Positions 15,465 through 24,042 of a stretch of 64,000 bases of DNA are shown here, in pieces. Made by a program: the position numbers and the translations under genes. Source of the DNA: JAISST01 sp050434145 (GTDB lineage: Bacteria > Fusobacteriota > Fusobacteriia > Fusobacteriales > Fusobacteriaceae). The DNA is taken from assembly GCF_050434145.1 (NCBI RefSeq), contig NZ_JBNPVX010000002.1:1-64000 (forward strand), given 5' to 3'. The notes under the pieces are model-generated. The model did not search any database and was not told the origin of the DNA. It saw only the letters and a program-made list of their open reading frames with translations. How positions within the stretch are numbered: the first letter of the stretch is position 1; each line of letters starts with the position of its first letter.

Positions 15465-16376
15465 TTATTTTTTTATTATTAGTCTCAAAATACCTAATAA
15501 TAATAAATGTATTGGATAAAATCCATAAAATAAATATTTATTTATATTTTTTCCTTTTTTTCCATTATATAGTTCCATTATTATAAATGTAAATATTGAA
15601 AAAGTTATGTATGCAAAATATGTTCCCCATGGTACACTTTCTATTATATAATTTATTACCAAAGGTAGACTTTCTTTTATATTAGCGCTAGTCAATATAT
15701 ATTTAATCATAGTTATTAAAATGTCACTACTATAAGACATTATCAAAACTACTGATGATAACAAATATTTTTTCCATCTATTTTCCCTATATATATATAG
15801 TACTACAATTAGCAAAACACCATAAAATCCATAATCTGTTTTTAGAAGTGATGCCATAATTGCAATCCCTAGGGCTATGCATAATTTAATTCCAAAATTT
15901 TTTCCATATAATTTTATTCCACTTAATGTAATCAATCCCAAAGAAAGGGTGAAATAGACGTTTTGGTGCCCCCAATATATTATCGTATTAAAGATAGCCA
16001 TATCAAATGGTACCTCAGAAATAACGCCAAAAATTAACATGCTCAAAATATATCTCTTTATATTTTTTGTATGGACAAATCCTTCAACCACCAAAAAGCA
16101 GAATACAGGAAATGAAAGTCTTCCTATAGATCTCAAAGATACACGCAAAATTTCCATTTCTTCCAAAGAAAAATTGTTTCTATAAAGAAATGGAATCCAC
16201 ATATTAAAAGTAGATGCTGTTATGTGATCTATAAACATTACAAATGTTGCTATGATTTTTATAGAAAAACCTGTCATCCCAATTTTTTCTTCTGACGGAA
16301 AAGTTTTTCTTATATTCAAATTTCTGTCTTTATAATTTTTCTTTATTTTACTTACTTTTCTCTCATTTTTGAACAT
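15465..16376 (-). CDS. TraX family membrane protein
   Basis: A 303-residue polytopic membrane protein of the TraX family, named after the F-plasmid pilin acetylase but also widespread on chromosomes. The N-terminus is cytoplasmic and basic. The family core begins at MTGFSIKIIATFVMFIDHI (about 34-52), with later conserved blocks RSIGRLSFPVFCFLVVEGF and WGHQNVYFTLSLGL. It may acetylate a cell-surface or pilus component. It is transcribed alone. The first 33 residues are not conserved in the family, and the true start might be a later codon. Confidence 0.8.
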   Translation of the reverse strand: MFKNERKVSKIKKNYKDRNLNIRKTFPSEEKIGMTGFSIKIIATFVMFIDHITASTFNMWIPFLYRNNFSLEEMEILRVSLRSIGRLSFPVFCFLVVEGFVHTKNIKRYILSMLIFGVISEVPFDMAIFNTIIYWGHQNVYFTLSLGLITLSGIKLYGKNFGIKLCIALGIAIMASLLKTDYGFYGVLLIVVLYIYRENRWKKYLLSSVVLIMSYSSDILITMIKYILTSANIKESLPLVINYIIESVPWGTYFAYITFSIFTFIIMELYNGKKGKNINKYLFYGFYPIHLLLLGILRLIIKK

Positions 16377-16529
16377 TTTTTCTATAACAATTAATTGGAA
16401 TAATTGCTATCCTCCTCGTAAATTTCTTATTTAAACTGTTATGAAGCGATCTTTTAATTTTGAATAGTTTAGTAAAATTTATTCATAAAAACATTTTACC
16501 TTATATTTAAGAATAAAATCAAGAAAAGA

Positions 16530-16559
16530 TTGGATTTTTGAGTAAAAATAATGTATACT
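16530..16559 (+). promoter_or_regulatory. Possible distal promoter upstream of rpmF
   Basis: TTGGAT (16530-16535), 18 bases, TATACT (16554-16559), in the 424-base gap between the TraX and rpmF genes. It is a weaker match than the proximal promoter. I see no other gene in this gap. Confidence 0.4.
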
Positions 16560-16665
16560 GTTGTTTTTGTGAACAGGATTAAAATTGTAAAAATGTTTTT
16601 ATTTATAATTTTTTTTGTTATTTAGCTATTTTCCTTAAATTTAAAGAAAAAAGTAAAAATTATGC

Positions 16666-16694
16666 TTGACAATGTTTAAAAAAGCAAGTAAAAT
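16666..16694 (+). promoter_or_regulatory. Promoter of the rpmF-plsX-fab cluster
   Basis: A perfect TTGACA (16666-16671), 17 bases and TAAAAT (16689-16694), about 100 bases before the rpmF ATG. It is the best promoter ahead of the long co-directional cluster that runs to disA. In other bacteria this cluster's promoter responds to FapR or growth rate; I saw no clear operator. Confidence 0.75.
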
Positions 16695-16800
16695 TACAAG
16701 GTAACATTTAAATTTTAAAATCATTTTTTTGTATTAAACTAATTTTAATATATAAGTTAGAAATAATAAGAAATATCTAAGATAGGGAGGTTTGAATTCA

Positions 16801-16983
16801 ATGGCAGTACCTAAAAAGAAAACTTCAAAAGCTAAGAAAAATATGAGAAGATCTCATCATGCTCTTTCTGCATCAGGTTTTGTTACTTGTGAAAAATGTG
16901 GTGGAAAAAGAAGAGCTCATAGAATATGTTTGAGCTGTGGAGACTACAATGGTAGAGAGGTTTTAAAAGGACAAACTGAATAG
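16801..16983 (+). CDS. rpmF: 50S ribosomal protein L32
   Basis: L32 is a small large-subunit protein. The 60-residue product starts MAVPKKKTSKAKKNMRRSHH and carries a zinc-binding pair of CxxC motifs (CEKCGG and CLSCGD). I choose ATG 16801, with GGGAGG upstream, over an in-frame TTG at 16792. It heads the fatty acid synthesis cluster, as in many bacteria (rpmF-plsX-fabH), which ties membrane lipid supply to ribosome production. A hairpin follows it. Confidence 0.96.
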   Translation: MAVPKKKTSKAKKNMRRSHHALSASGFVTCEKCGGKRRAHRICLSCGDYNGREVLKGQTE

Positions 16984-16989
16984 TTACTC

Positions 16990-17022
16990 AGAGGAGACAA
17001 GACTCAGAGTCTTGCCTCTTTT
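16990..17022 (+). terminator. Attenuator-like hairpin between rpmF and plsX
   Basis: AGAGG (16990-16994) and CAAGACT (16998-17004) pair with AGTCTTG (17008-17014) and CCTCT (17015-17019), followed by TTTT. It probably stops part of the transcripts after rpmF, so the fatty acid genes are expressed less than L32. Confidence 0.7.
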
Positions 17023-17097
17023 AACATTTAAAAAAATTTAAACATGATATATTATTCTGAAATCAATTCTATGTCTATTATTATTGAGGAGGACAGT

Positions 17098-18114
17098 ATG
17101 AAAATAGCATTGGACGCCATGGGCGGGGATAATGCTCCCTTATCAACAATAAAAGGTGCTGTAATATCATTGAATGAGATAAAAGACCTAACTATAGTTT
17201 TAGTAGGTGTACAAAATAAAATTGAGTCTGAGCTTTCTAAATATACTTATGATAAAAGTAGGATTGAAATATTGAACGCTCCTGATATAATTGGTATGGA
17301 AGATGATCCAGTTAGTGCAGTGAAGACTAAAAAGAATTCTTCTATGAATATAACCTTGGATTGTGTTAAAGATAATGTTGCAGATGCCTCTGTTTCTGCT
17401 GGAAATACTGGTGCTCTTATTACTGCAAGCCAATTGAAACTTAAAAGAATAAAAGGTGTCTTAAGACCTGCTATAGCTGCTGCGTTTCCAAATAAGAAAG
17501 GTGGTCACATGGTTGTGTTGGATGTTGGTGCTACATCAGATTGTAAACCAGAATTTCTCAATCAATATGCTATGATGGGTTCTAAATATATGGAAATACT
17601 TTTTGGTTCAAAAAATCCAAAAGTTGGACTTTTAAATATTGGAACTGAAGAAGGTAAAGGCAATGAGATTACGAGGGATGCTTATGATTTACTCAAAGCA
17701 AACAAAAGTATAAATTTTGCTGGAAATATTGAAAGTAGTGAATTTTTCAATGGTGATATTGATGTAATCGTTACTGATGGATTTACTGGAAATATGGTTC
17801 TGAAAACTTCAGAAGGAATTGTAAAATTTGTTGGCAGTCTTCTAAAAGATGAAATTTCTAAAAGTATTCTTGGAAAGATTGGGGCATTTTTATTAATGCC
17901 TAGTTTTAAGAAAATGAAATTAAGAATAGATTCATCAGAACATGGTGGTGCTATATTTCTTGGTTTAAATGGCATATCAGTTAAGGCTCATGGTAATTCT
18001 GATCATATTGCTATCAAAAATGCAATCAAAGTAGCATATAAATTCGCCAAACTTAATTTTGTTAATGAACTAAAAGGCGTAATTAATATTATTACAGAAG
18101 AAATGGAGTCTTAA
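17098..18114 (+). CDS. plsX: Phosphate acyltransferase PlsX
   Basis: PlsX makes acyl-phosphate from acyl-ACP, the first step of phospholipid synthesis by the PlsX/PlsY route. The 338-residue product starts MKIALDAMGGDNAP, the family's standard N-terminus, and continues with blocks such as VSAGNTGALITASQ, LDVGATSDCKP and VTDGFTGNMVLKTSEG. ATG 17098 follows GAGGAGG at good spacing; the longer frame from 17044 is unlikely. It is followed 11 bases later by fabH. Confidence 0.96.
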   Translation: MKIALDAMGGDNAPLSTIKGAVISLNEIKDLTIVLVGVQNKIESELSKYTYDKSRIEILNAPDIIGMEDDPVSAVKTKKNSSMNITLDCVKDNVADASVSAGNTGALITASQLKLKRIKGVLRPAIAAAFPNKKGGHMVVLDVGATSDCKPEFLNQYAMMGSKYMEILFGSKNPKVGLLNIGTEEGKGNEITRDAYDLLKANKSINFAGNIESSEFFNGDIDVIVTDGFTGNMVLKTSEGIVKFVGSLLKDEISKSILGKIGAFLLMPSFKKMKLRIDSSEHGGAIFLGLNGISVKAHGNSDHIAIKNAIKVAYKFAKLNFVNELKGVINIITEEMES

Positions 18115-18125
18115 AAGGAGGCACA

Positions 18126-19118
18126 ATGATAAATAAAAGTGTAGGAATTGTTGGTCTTGGATATTATGTCCCTGATAGGGTCATAACTAATGCTGATTTT
18201 GAAAAAATCGTTGAAACTTCTGATGAATGGATAAGAAGTAGAACAGGAATTGAAGAACGTAGATTTGCAGCTCCAGAACAAGCAACTTCCGATTTATGTG
18301 TTGAAGCATGTAAAAAAGCTCTCAAATCTGCTAATATGACTATTGAAGATATAGATTTAATAATTACTGCGACAGTTACACCTGATTATTTAGTACAAAG
18401 TGCTGCATGTCTTGTTGCCAAAAAATTGAATGCAAATAAGACCCCTGCCTTTGATCTGAGCGCAGGGTGCAGTGGTCTTATATACTCTTTAACTGTTGCT
18501 GAATCTTTAGTAAAGAGTGGTACTTATAAAAATGTTCTTGTTATGGGGGCTGAAACCTTATCTAGAATTATTGATATGCAAGATAGAGGTACATGTGTTT
18601 TGTTTGGTGATGGTGCTGCTGCTATGATTGTTTCTCAAGTACCAGAAGGATATGGAATACTTTCCACATATATTGGTGCTGAAGGTGAAGATGATGATAT
18701 TCTTAGAATTCCAGCTGGTGGTAGCAAAAAACCTAATACATTTGAAACTATTGAAAATAGAGAAAATTTTGTTAAGATGAAAGGGTCTGAAGTATTTAAA
18801 TTTGCTGTAAAAGCTTTTCCTAATGCAACTAAGGAAGCTCTTGATAGGGCAAGTATTGATGTTGAAGATATAAAATTACTTTTCCCTCATCAAGCAAACA
18901 TAAGAATAATTGAATCTGCCATGAAGCGACTTCACATCAATGATGAACAAGTTTATATTAATCTGCAAAAATACGGAAACACTTCTGCTGCATCTGTTGG
19001 ATTAGCACTTGGTGAAGCTTTGGATGAGGGCAAAGTTGTGAAAGATGATCTAATTGTGTTGACTGCTTTTGGTTCTGGTCTTACTTATGGTTCTATAGTA
19101 ATGAAATGGTGTTATTAA
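18126..19118 (+). CDS. fabH: 3-oxoacyl-ACP synthase III
   Basis: FabH condenses acetyl-CoA with malonyl-ACP to start fatty acid chains. The 330-residue product has catalytic C115 in LSAGCSGLIY, a histidine in the PHQANIRII motif, and an asparagine in KYGNTSAAS, the complete Cys-His-Asn triad. AAGGAGG precedes the ATG. It lies between plsX and fabD with no room for another promoter, so it is part of the same operon. Confidence 0.97.
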   Translation: MINKSVGIVGLGYYVPDRVITNADFEKIVETSDEWIRSRTGIEERRFAAPEQATSDLCVEACKKALKSANMTIEDIDLIITATVTPDYLVQSAACLVAKKLNANKTPAFDLSAGCSGLIYSLTVAESLVKSGTYKNVLVMGAETLSRIIDMQDRGTCVLFGDGAAAMIVSQVPEGYGILSTYIGAEGEDDDILRIPAGGSKKPNTFETIENRENFVKMKGSEVFKFAVKAFPNATKEALDRASIDVEDIKLLFPHQANIRIIESAMKRLHINDEQVYINLQKYGNTSAASVGLALGEALDEGKVVKDDLIVLTAFGSGLTYGSIVMKWCY

Positions 19119-19133
19119 ATGGAGGTATATCAT

Positions 19134-20045
19134 ATGTCTAAAATAGCTTTTGTTTTTCCTGGTCAAGGAACACAATATGTTGGTATGGGAAAAGAACTAT
19201 ATGAAAATAATTCCCTTGCCAAAGCTGAATTTGATAATATATTTGGTCAACTTGACTTTGATCTGATGAATATTATGTTCAATGGTCCAGAAGAAACATT
19301 GAAAGAAACTAAAAATACTCAACCAGCAATTGTTTCTCTTAGCTTGGTACTCACTAGACTAGCAATGGAAAAAGGATTGAAACCAGATTATGTGGCTGGT
19401 CATTCTGTGGGTGAATATACTGCTTATGGTGCTGCTGGAACTCTTTCGTTTGAAGATACAGTTAAACTTACTGCTGCTAGAGGAAAATTTATGAATGATG
19501 TTTCTAAACAAGTTAATGGTGGAATGGCTGCTATTCTTGGATTGGATTCTACTAAAATAACTGAAGTATTATCGCAAATAAATGGTGTGGTTGAAGCTGT
19601 TAACTTTAATGAACCCAACCAAACTGTTATAGCTGGTGAAATAAATGCTATCGAATCTGCCTGTGTTGCTTTGAAAGAAGCTGGAGCTAGAAGAGCGTTG
19701 CCATTAGCCGTATCTGGTCCCTTTCATTCTTCATTAATGAAAGAAGCTGGTGAAAAATTGAGAAATGAAATAAAATATTATAATTTTAATGTCACTGATA
19801 TCAAAATAATTTCTAATACTGAAGCTAAAATACTGGATACTATTGATAGTATAAGAGACGAAATATATCACCAAAGTTTTGGCCCAGTAAAATGGGTAGA
19901 TACAATTTTGAAGTTAAAGAAACTAGGTGTTAATAAAATATATGAAATAGGACCTGGAAAAGTTTTGACAGGACTTATAAAAAAGATTGATAAAGAAATT
20001 GAAACAAAAAATATAGAAAAACTTGATGATTTATTAAATTTATAG
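19134..20045 (+). CDS. fabD: Malonyl-CoA:ACP transacylase
   Basis: FabD moves malonyl from CoA to ACP. The 303-residue product has the GQGTQYVGMG N-terminal motif, the nucleophile serine in GHSVGEYTA and the histidine in SGPFHSSLM. I start at ATG 19134 because GGAGG lies 8 bases upstream; an ATG at 19119, directly after the fabH stop, lacks a site. It sits directly after fabH. Confidence 0.95.
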   Translation: MSKIAFVFPGQGTQYVGMGKELYENNSLAKAEFDNIFGQLDFDLMNIMFNGPEETLKETKNTQPAIVSLSLVLTRLAMEKGLKPDYVAGHSVGEYTAYGAAGTLSFEDTVKLTAARGKFMNDVSKQVNGGMAAILGLDSTKITEVLSQINGVVEAVNFNEPNQTVIAGEINAIESACVALKEAGARRALPLAVSGPFHSSLMKEAGEKLRNEIKYYNFNVTDIKIISNTEAKILDTIDSIRDEIYHQSFGPVKWVDTILKLKKLGVNKIYEIGPGKVLTGLIKKIDKEIETKNIEKLDDLLNL

Positions 20046-20124
20046 TAAAATCTATATGACCAAATTGTAAATCTATAAAAATTAAAATAGATTAATTAAA
20101 TGTTAAATTTTTAAGGAGGAAGAA

Positions 20125-20349
20125 ATGTTAGATAAAATAAGAGAAATTGTAGTAGAACAATTAGGAGTGGAACCTGATCAAGTTACTCCAGAAGCAAACT
20201 TTGTAGAAGATTTAGGTGCAGATTCTCTAGATACTGTAGAATTAGTAATGGCTTTTGAAGAAGAATTTGGTGTTGAAATTCCTGATACTGAAGCTGAAAA
20301 AATTAAGACAGTACAAGACATACTTAACTATGTAGAATCTCATAAATAA
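20125..20349 (+). CDS. acpP: Acyl carrier protein
   Basis: ACP carries growing acyl chains on a phosphopantetheine arm. The 74-residue acidic protein has the DSLD motif with the attachment serine at S34, in the usual GADSLDTVELVM context, and is rich in Glu and Asp. AAGGAGG precedes the ATG. The holo-ACP synthase gene acpS is also in this window (43639-44001). A hairpin separates it from fabF, which probably helps give ACP its high expression. Confidence 0.97.
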   Translation: MLDKIREIVVEQLGVEPDQVTPEANFVEDLGADSLDTVELVMAFEEEFGVEIPDTEAEKIKTVQDILNYVESHK

Positions 20350-20358
20350 TTGCAGCAC

Positions 20359-20382
20359 ACGGGGTATAGTAATGTACCCCGT
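20359..20382 (+). terminator. Hairpin between acpP and fabF
   Basis: ACGGGGTA (20359-20366) pairs with TACCCCGT (20375-20382). It is followed only by TAATTG, so it is more likely an mRNA-stabilising or partial terminator than a full stop. Confidence 0.55.
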
Positions 20383-20424
20383 TAATTGTATTATCAGCAT
20401 TTTGAATACTAAAGAGGTGATGAA

Positions 20425-21660
20425 ATGAAAAGAGTTGTTGTAACTGGTGTAGGTCTTATTACAGCTTTAGGTATTGGCACTGATGAAAGCTGGGAAAATA
20501 TATTAAATGGAAAAAGTGGTGTTAGACTGATAGAGTCCTTTGATACATCTGATTCTCCAACAAAAATCGCAGCCGAAGTCCAAAACTTTGAACCTACAAA
20601 TTATGGTATAGAAAAAAAAGAAGTTAAAAAATTAGCTCGAAATACTCAATTTGCCATTGCAGCTACTAAGATGGCTTTGGAAGATTCTAAACTAATTATC
20701 GATGAGAACAATGCTACTGATATTGGGGTAATTGTTTCTTCTGGTATTGGTGGAATGGAAATATTTGAAGAACAATATGGTCATATGCTTGAAAAAGGGC
20801 CTAGAAGAATATCACCATTCACTATTCCAGGTATGATTGCAAACATGGCAGCTGGTAATATTGCTATATATTATGGAGCTAAGGGTCCGAATAAATGTAT
20901 CGTAACTGCTTGTGCTGCTGGGACTCATTCTATTGGGGATTCATATGAGCTTATTAAATTAGGCAAGGCTAAAGCAATGATTGCTGGTGGAACTGAAGGT
21001 TCTATTACAAAATTTGCTATCAATGCATTTGCAAATATGAAAGCCCTTTCTTCAAGAAATGATGACCCACAAAAAGCTTCTAGACCTTTTAGTGTGGACA
21101 GAGATGGATTTGTAATGGGTGAAGGTGCTGGAATATTGATATTAGAAGAGTTGGAACATGCTAAAGCAAGAGGGGCAAAAATATATGCTGAAGTAATTGG
21201 TCATGGTGCTACTTCAGATGCATTTCACATCACTTCCCCTAGTGTAGACGGTCCTGTAAGAGCTTTCAAAGCTGCTCTAGCTGATGCTGGAATATTACCT
21301 GAAGATGTTGATTATATCAATGCTCATGGTACTTCTACCCCAATTAATGACAAAAATGAAACTGAAGCTATAAAAACAGTTTTTGGGGAACATGCTGAAA
21401 ATTTACTTGTATCTTCTACTAAAGGTGCTACTGGTCATGGATTAGGTGCTGCTGGTGGTATTGAAGGTGTTATCATTGCAAAAGCTATTGCTGAAGGTGT
21501 GGCCCCTCCAACAATTAACTATGATAATCCAGATCCTGAATGTAATTTGAACTATGTTCCTAATGTCAGTGTAAAAAAAGATATTAACATTGCTCTTTCA
21601 AGCTCATTTGGATTTGGTGGACATAATGGGGTTATTGCAATGAAAAAATATCAAGACTAA
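20425..21660 (+). CDS. fabF: 3-oxoacyl-ACP synthase II
   Basis: FabF is the elongating beta-ketoacyl-ACP synthase. The 411-residue product shows the catalytic cysteine C163 in TACAAGTHS, followed by the two active-site histidines in NAHGTSTPIND and GATGHGLGAAG. AGAGGTGATG leads into the ATG. It is the last fatty-acid gene before rnc. With FabH and FabD nearby, chain elongation needs FabG, FabZ and FabI/K from elsewhere. Confidence 0.97.
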   Translation: MKRVVVTGVGLITALGIGTDESWENILNGKSGVRLIESFDTSDSPTKIAAEVQNFEPTNYGIEKKEVKKLARNTQFAIAATKMALEDSKLIIDENNATDIGVIVSSGIGGMEIFEEQYGHMLEKGPRRISPFTIPGMIANMAAGNIAIYYGAKGPNKCIVTACAAGTHSIGDSYELIKLGKAKAMIAGGTEGSITKFAINAFANMKALSSRNDDPQKASRPFSVDRDGFVMGEGAGILILEELEHAKARGAKIYAEVIGHGATSDAFHITSPSVDGPVRAFKAALADAGILPEDVDYINAHGTSTPINDKNETEAIKTVFGEHAENLLVSSTKGATGHGLGAAGGIEGVIIAKAIAEGVAPPTINYDNPDPECNLNYVPNVSVKKDINIALSSSFGFGGHNGVIAMKKYQD

Positions 21661-21672
21661 ATACATATTTAA

Positions 21673-21700
21673 TATAGGCGGTTAGAAAAGACCGCCTATA
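21673..21700 (+). terminator. Hairpin between fabF and rnc
   Basis: A perfect 10-bp stem, TATAGGCGGT (21673-21682) with ACCGCCTATA (21691-21700). No T-run follows, so it may be a partial terminator or a processing site, possibly for the RNase III encoded directly downstream. Confidence 0.5.
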
Positions 21701-21738
21701 CATTTGAATAAATTATATAAAATTAACGGAGTCTTATT

Positions 21739-22506
21739 ATGAATAAAAATTATTTAGATTTAGAAAGGAAACTTCATTATACTTTTAATAATAGTGAGTT
21801 ACTAAAACTTGCACTAATTCATAAGTCATATGGTAATGAACATCGTGAATATAGAAAAATTAGTAATGAGAAATTGGAACTACTTGGAGATGCAGTATTA
21901 GATCTAATCATCACAGAATATTTATATAAAAAATACACTAAATCTTCTGAAGGAGAATTAGCGAAAATCAAAGCTACTGTGGTAAGTGAACCTATCTTAG
22001 CTGATCTTTCTAGGTATTTAACTATTGGAGAATTCTTACAACTAGGTAATGGTGAAGAAAAAACTGGTGGTAGAAACAGAAATTCTCTATTGTGTGATGC
22101 TTTTGAATCTATATTGGGTGCCATATTCATTGACTCCAATTACGAGGAAGCAAGAAAATATATCATAAGACATATGCAATCTGTAATTGATAATATTGAA
22201 AAAAATGAAGATACTATTGACTACAAAACAATTTTACAAGAATATTGTCAGCATAGATTCAAAGTAATTCCTACATATGCCCTTTATTCTGAGGAAGGAC
22301 CCTCTCATAATAAAAACTTTGAGATTGCTGTAGGTGTCTTAGATGGCATTTCTTTAGAATCAATTGAAAAAAAAGATATTTTATCTCTATTACTAAATTC
22401 TAAATTTAATGCAATTGGAAATGGCAAAAATAAAAAAGTAGCTGAACAAATAGCAGCAAAAAAGCTTTGTAAAATATTAGAGGTACCAATACATGAAACA
22501 TTATAA
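21739..22506 (+). CDS. rnc: Ribonuclease III
   Basis: RNase III cuts double-stranded RNA and processes rRNA precursors. The 255-residue product has the catalytic helix NEKLELLGDAVLDLIITEYLY (about 43-63) and a C-terminal double-stranded-RNA-binding domain (about 160-230), including the KKVAEQIAAKKL segment. Gene order fabF-rnc is common. The 3' end overlaps the next gene by 14 bases. A hairpin in its own leader (21673-21700) could be an autoregulatory cleavage site, as seen for rnc in some bacteria. Confidence 0.95.
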   Translation: MNKNYLDLERKLHYTFNNSELLKLALIHKSYGNEHREYRKISNEKLELLGDAVLDLIITEYLYKKYTKSSEGELAKIKATVVSEPILADLSRYLTIGEFLQLGNGEEKTGGRNRNSLLCDAFESILGAIFIDSNYEEARKYIIRHMQSVIDNIEKNEDTIDYKTILQEYCQHRFKVIPTYALYSEEGPSHNKNFEIAVGVLDGISLESIEKKDILSLLLNSKFNAIGNGKNKKVAEQIAAKKLCKILEVPIHETL

Positions 22507-23518
22507 TATACCTATCTTCGTCAATCATTATGGCTGCCCAAATTCCTGTGTTTTCTGCAATCAAAAAAAAATTAATGGAGTAGAAACTGATATTACAGCA
22601 GAAGATGTTGAACAAATTATTTTATCTCACTTAGATACTTTACCTCAAAATGCAACAAAAGAAGTTGCTTTTTTTGGCGGAACTTTTACTGGATTATCTA
22701 TAAATACTCAAATAAAATATCTTAATGTTGTTCAAAAATTTATAAAAGAGAACTTAATTTCTGGAATACGACTATCTACTAGACCAGATTATATTAATGA
22801 AGACAATTTAAAAATCTTAAAAGATTATAATGTTACTCTTATTGAACTCGGAGTACAAAGTTTGGATGAAAAAGTTTTAATTGAAAGTGAACGTGGATAC
22901 ACTTATGATACTGTAAAAGATTCGTGTAATTTGATTAAGAAATATGGTTTTTCACTGGGAGTACAAATGATGATTGGTCTTCCATTTTCAAATTATGAAA
23001 GTGATTTATTCACATGTAAAGAGCTTATAAGTTTTTCTCCAGATGTTGCCAGAATTTATCCAACTTTAGTTATAAAAGATACTAAGCTACAAGAATTTTA
23101 TAATTGTGGCAAATATATTCCTCTTTCAATAGAGAATGCTATAAATATTTCAAAAAAAATATATGCATTTTTTCAAATAAATGGTATAAATATAATAAGG
23201 GTTGGTCTCCAGCCAAGTGATGATTTAAGAAAAAACGGAGTTGTTTTGGCAGGGCCATTTCATCCTGCTTTCAGAGAATTAGTTGTTGGTGAAATTTATT
23301 TTGATTTTTTTAAAAAAATTTTATCTTTAGAAAATAAATTAAAAATTATCTCCAATGAAAAAAATATTTCTTCTATTATAGGCATACAAAAACGTAATAA
23401 AGATAGATTTGGGCATAATTTTCAAATAACTATTGATAATAATATAGGATACAATACTATTTGTGTTAATAATAAATTTTATAATAAAAAAGAAATTTAT
23501 TTGGAGGAAGTAAAATGA
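22493..23518 (+). CDS. Elp3-like radical SAM protein
   Basis: A 341-residue radical SAM protein whose iron-sulfur cysteines lie in CPNSCVFC (about 15-22). The AFFGGTFTGL motif and the RLSTRPDYI / ELGVQSL blocks are typical of Elongator protein 3-like radical SAM proteins (COG1243), but it lacks the Elp3 acetyltransferase domain. The role is unknown; tRNA modification is a reasonable guess. The ATG overlaps rnc by 14 bases with AGAGGT 9 bases upstream, and its stop overlaps coaD as ATGA, so the three genes are translationally linked. Confidence 0.8.
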   Translation: MKHYNIPIFVNHYGCPNSCVFCNQKKINGVETDITAEDVEQIILSHLDTLPQNATKEVAFFGGTFTGLSINTQIKYLNVVQKFIKENLISGIRLSTRPDYINEDNLKILKDYNVTLIELGVQSLDEKVLIESERGYTYDTVKDSCNLIKKYGFSLGVQMMIGLPFSNYESDLFTCKELISFSPDVARIYPTLVIKDTKLQEFYNCGKYIPLSIENAINISKKIYAFFQINGINIIRVGLQPSDDLRKNGVVLAGPFHPAFRELVVGEIYFDFFKKILSLENKLKIISNEKNISSIIGIQKRNKDRFGHNFQITIDNNIGYNTICVNNKFYNKKEIYLEEVK

Positions 23519-24021
23519 AAGTGGCAGTTTATTCTGGTAGCTTTGATCCTATCACCAAAGGACATCAGGATATAATCAGAAAATCTTTAGAAATAGTGGA
23601 TAAAATAATCGTAGTTGTAGTGGGAAATGTTAATAAAAAATATTGGTTTGACCTAGAAGAACGCAAACAGATGATTGAGACTGTAATGACTGATTTGTCT
23701 GATAGAATTGAAGTCAAATCTTGTAATGGTCTATTAGTGGATTTTATGGCCATGAATAATATTAACATAATTATTCGGGGTCTACGAGCTGTCTCTGATT
23801 ATGAATATGAACTTGCATATGCCTTTAATAATAATGATTTATCTTACGGAAAGGTGCAAACTATCTTTCTACCTGCATCAAGAGAGTATATGTATCACAG
23901 CTCTAGTGCAGTGAGAGAAGCGGCTACTGCAGGAGCTGAACTTAGTTTTTTTGCTGATTCAAGACTTATTGATATTATAAAAAAGAGAGCTGAAGGTCTC
24001 AGTCTTAATAATAAATTGTAA
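23515..24021 (+). CDS. coaD: Phosphopantetheine adenylyltransferase
   Basis: CoaD makes dephospho-CoA from phosphopantetheine and ATP. The 168-residue product has the nucleotide-binding TxGH motif (SFDPITKGHQDII, 10-22), the GLRAVSDYEYE segment and the C-terminal SREYMYHSSSAVREA signature. GGAGG precedes the ATG, which overlaps the radical SAM stop by four bases. It fits the cluster's role, since CoA feeds both malonyl-CoA and the ACP arm. Confidence 0.96.
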   Translation: MKVAVYSGSFDPITKGHQDIIRKSLEIVDKIIVVVVGNVNKKYWFDLEERKQMIETVMTDLSDRIEVKSCNGLLVDFMAMNNINIIIRGLRAVSDYEYELAYAFNNNDLSYGKVQTIFLPASREYMYHSSSAVREAATAGAELSFFADSRLIDIIKKRAEGLSLNNKL

Positions 24022-24042
24022 AGAATACTAGGTGATTATAAA

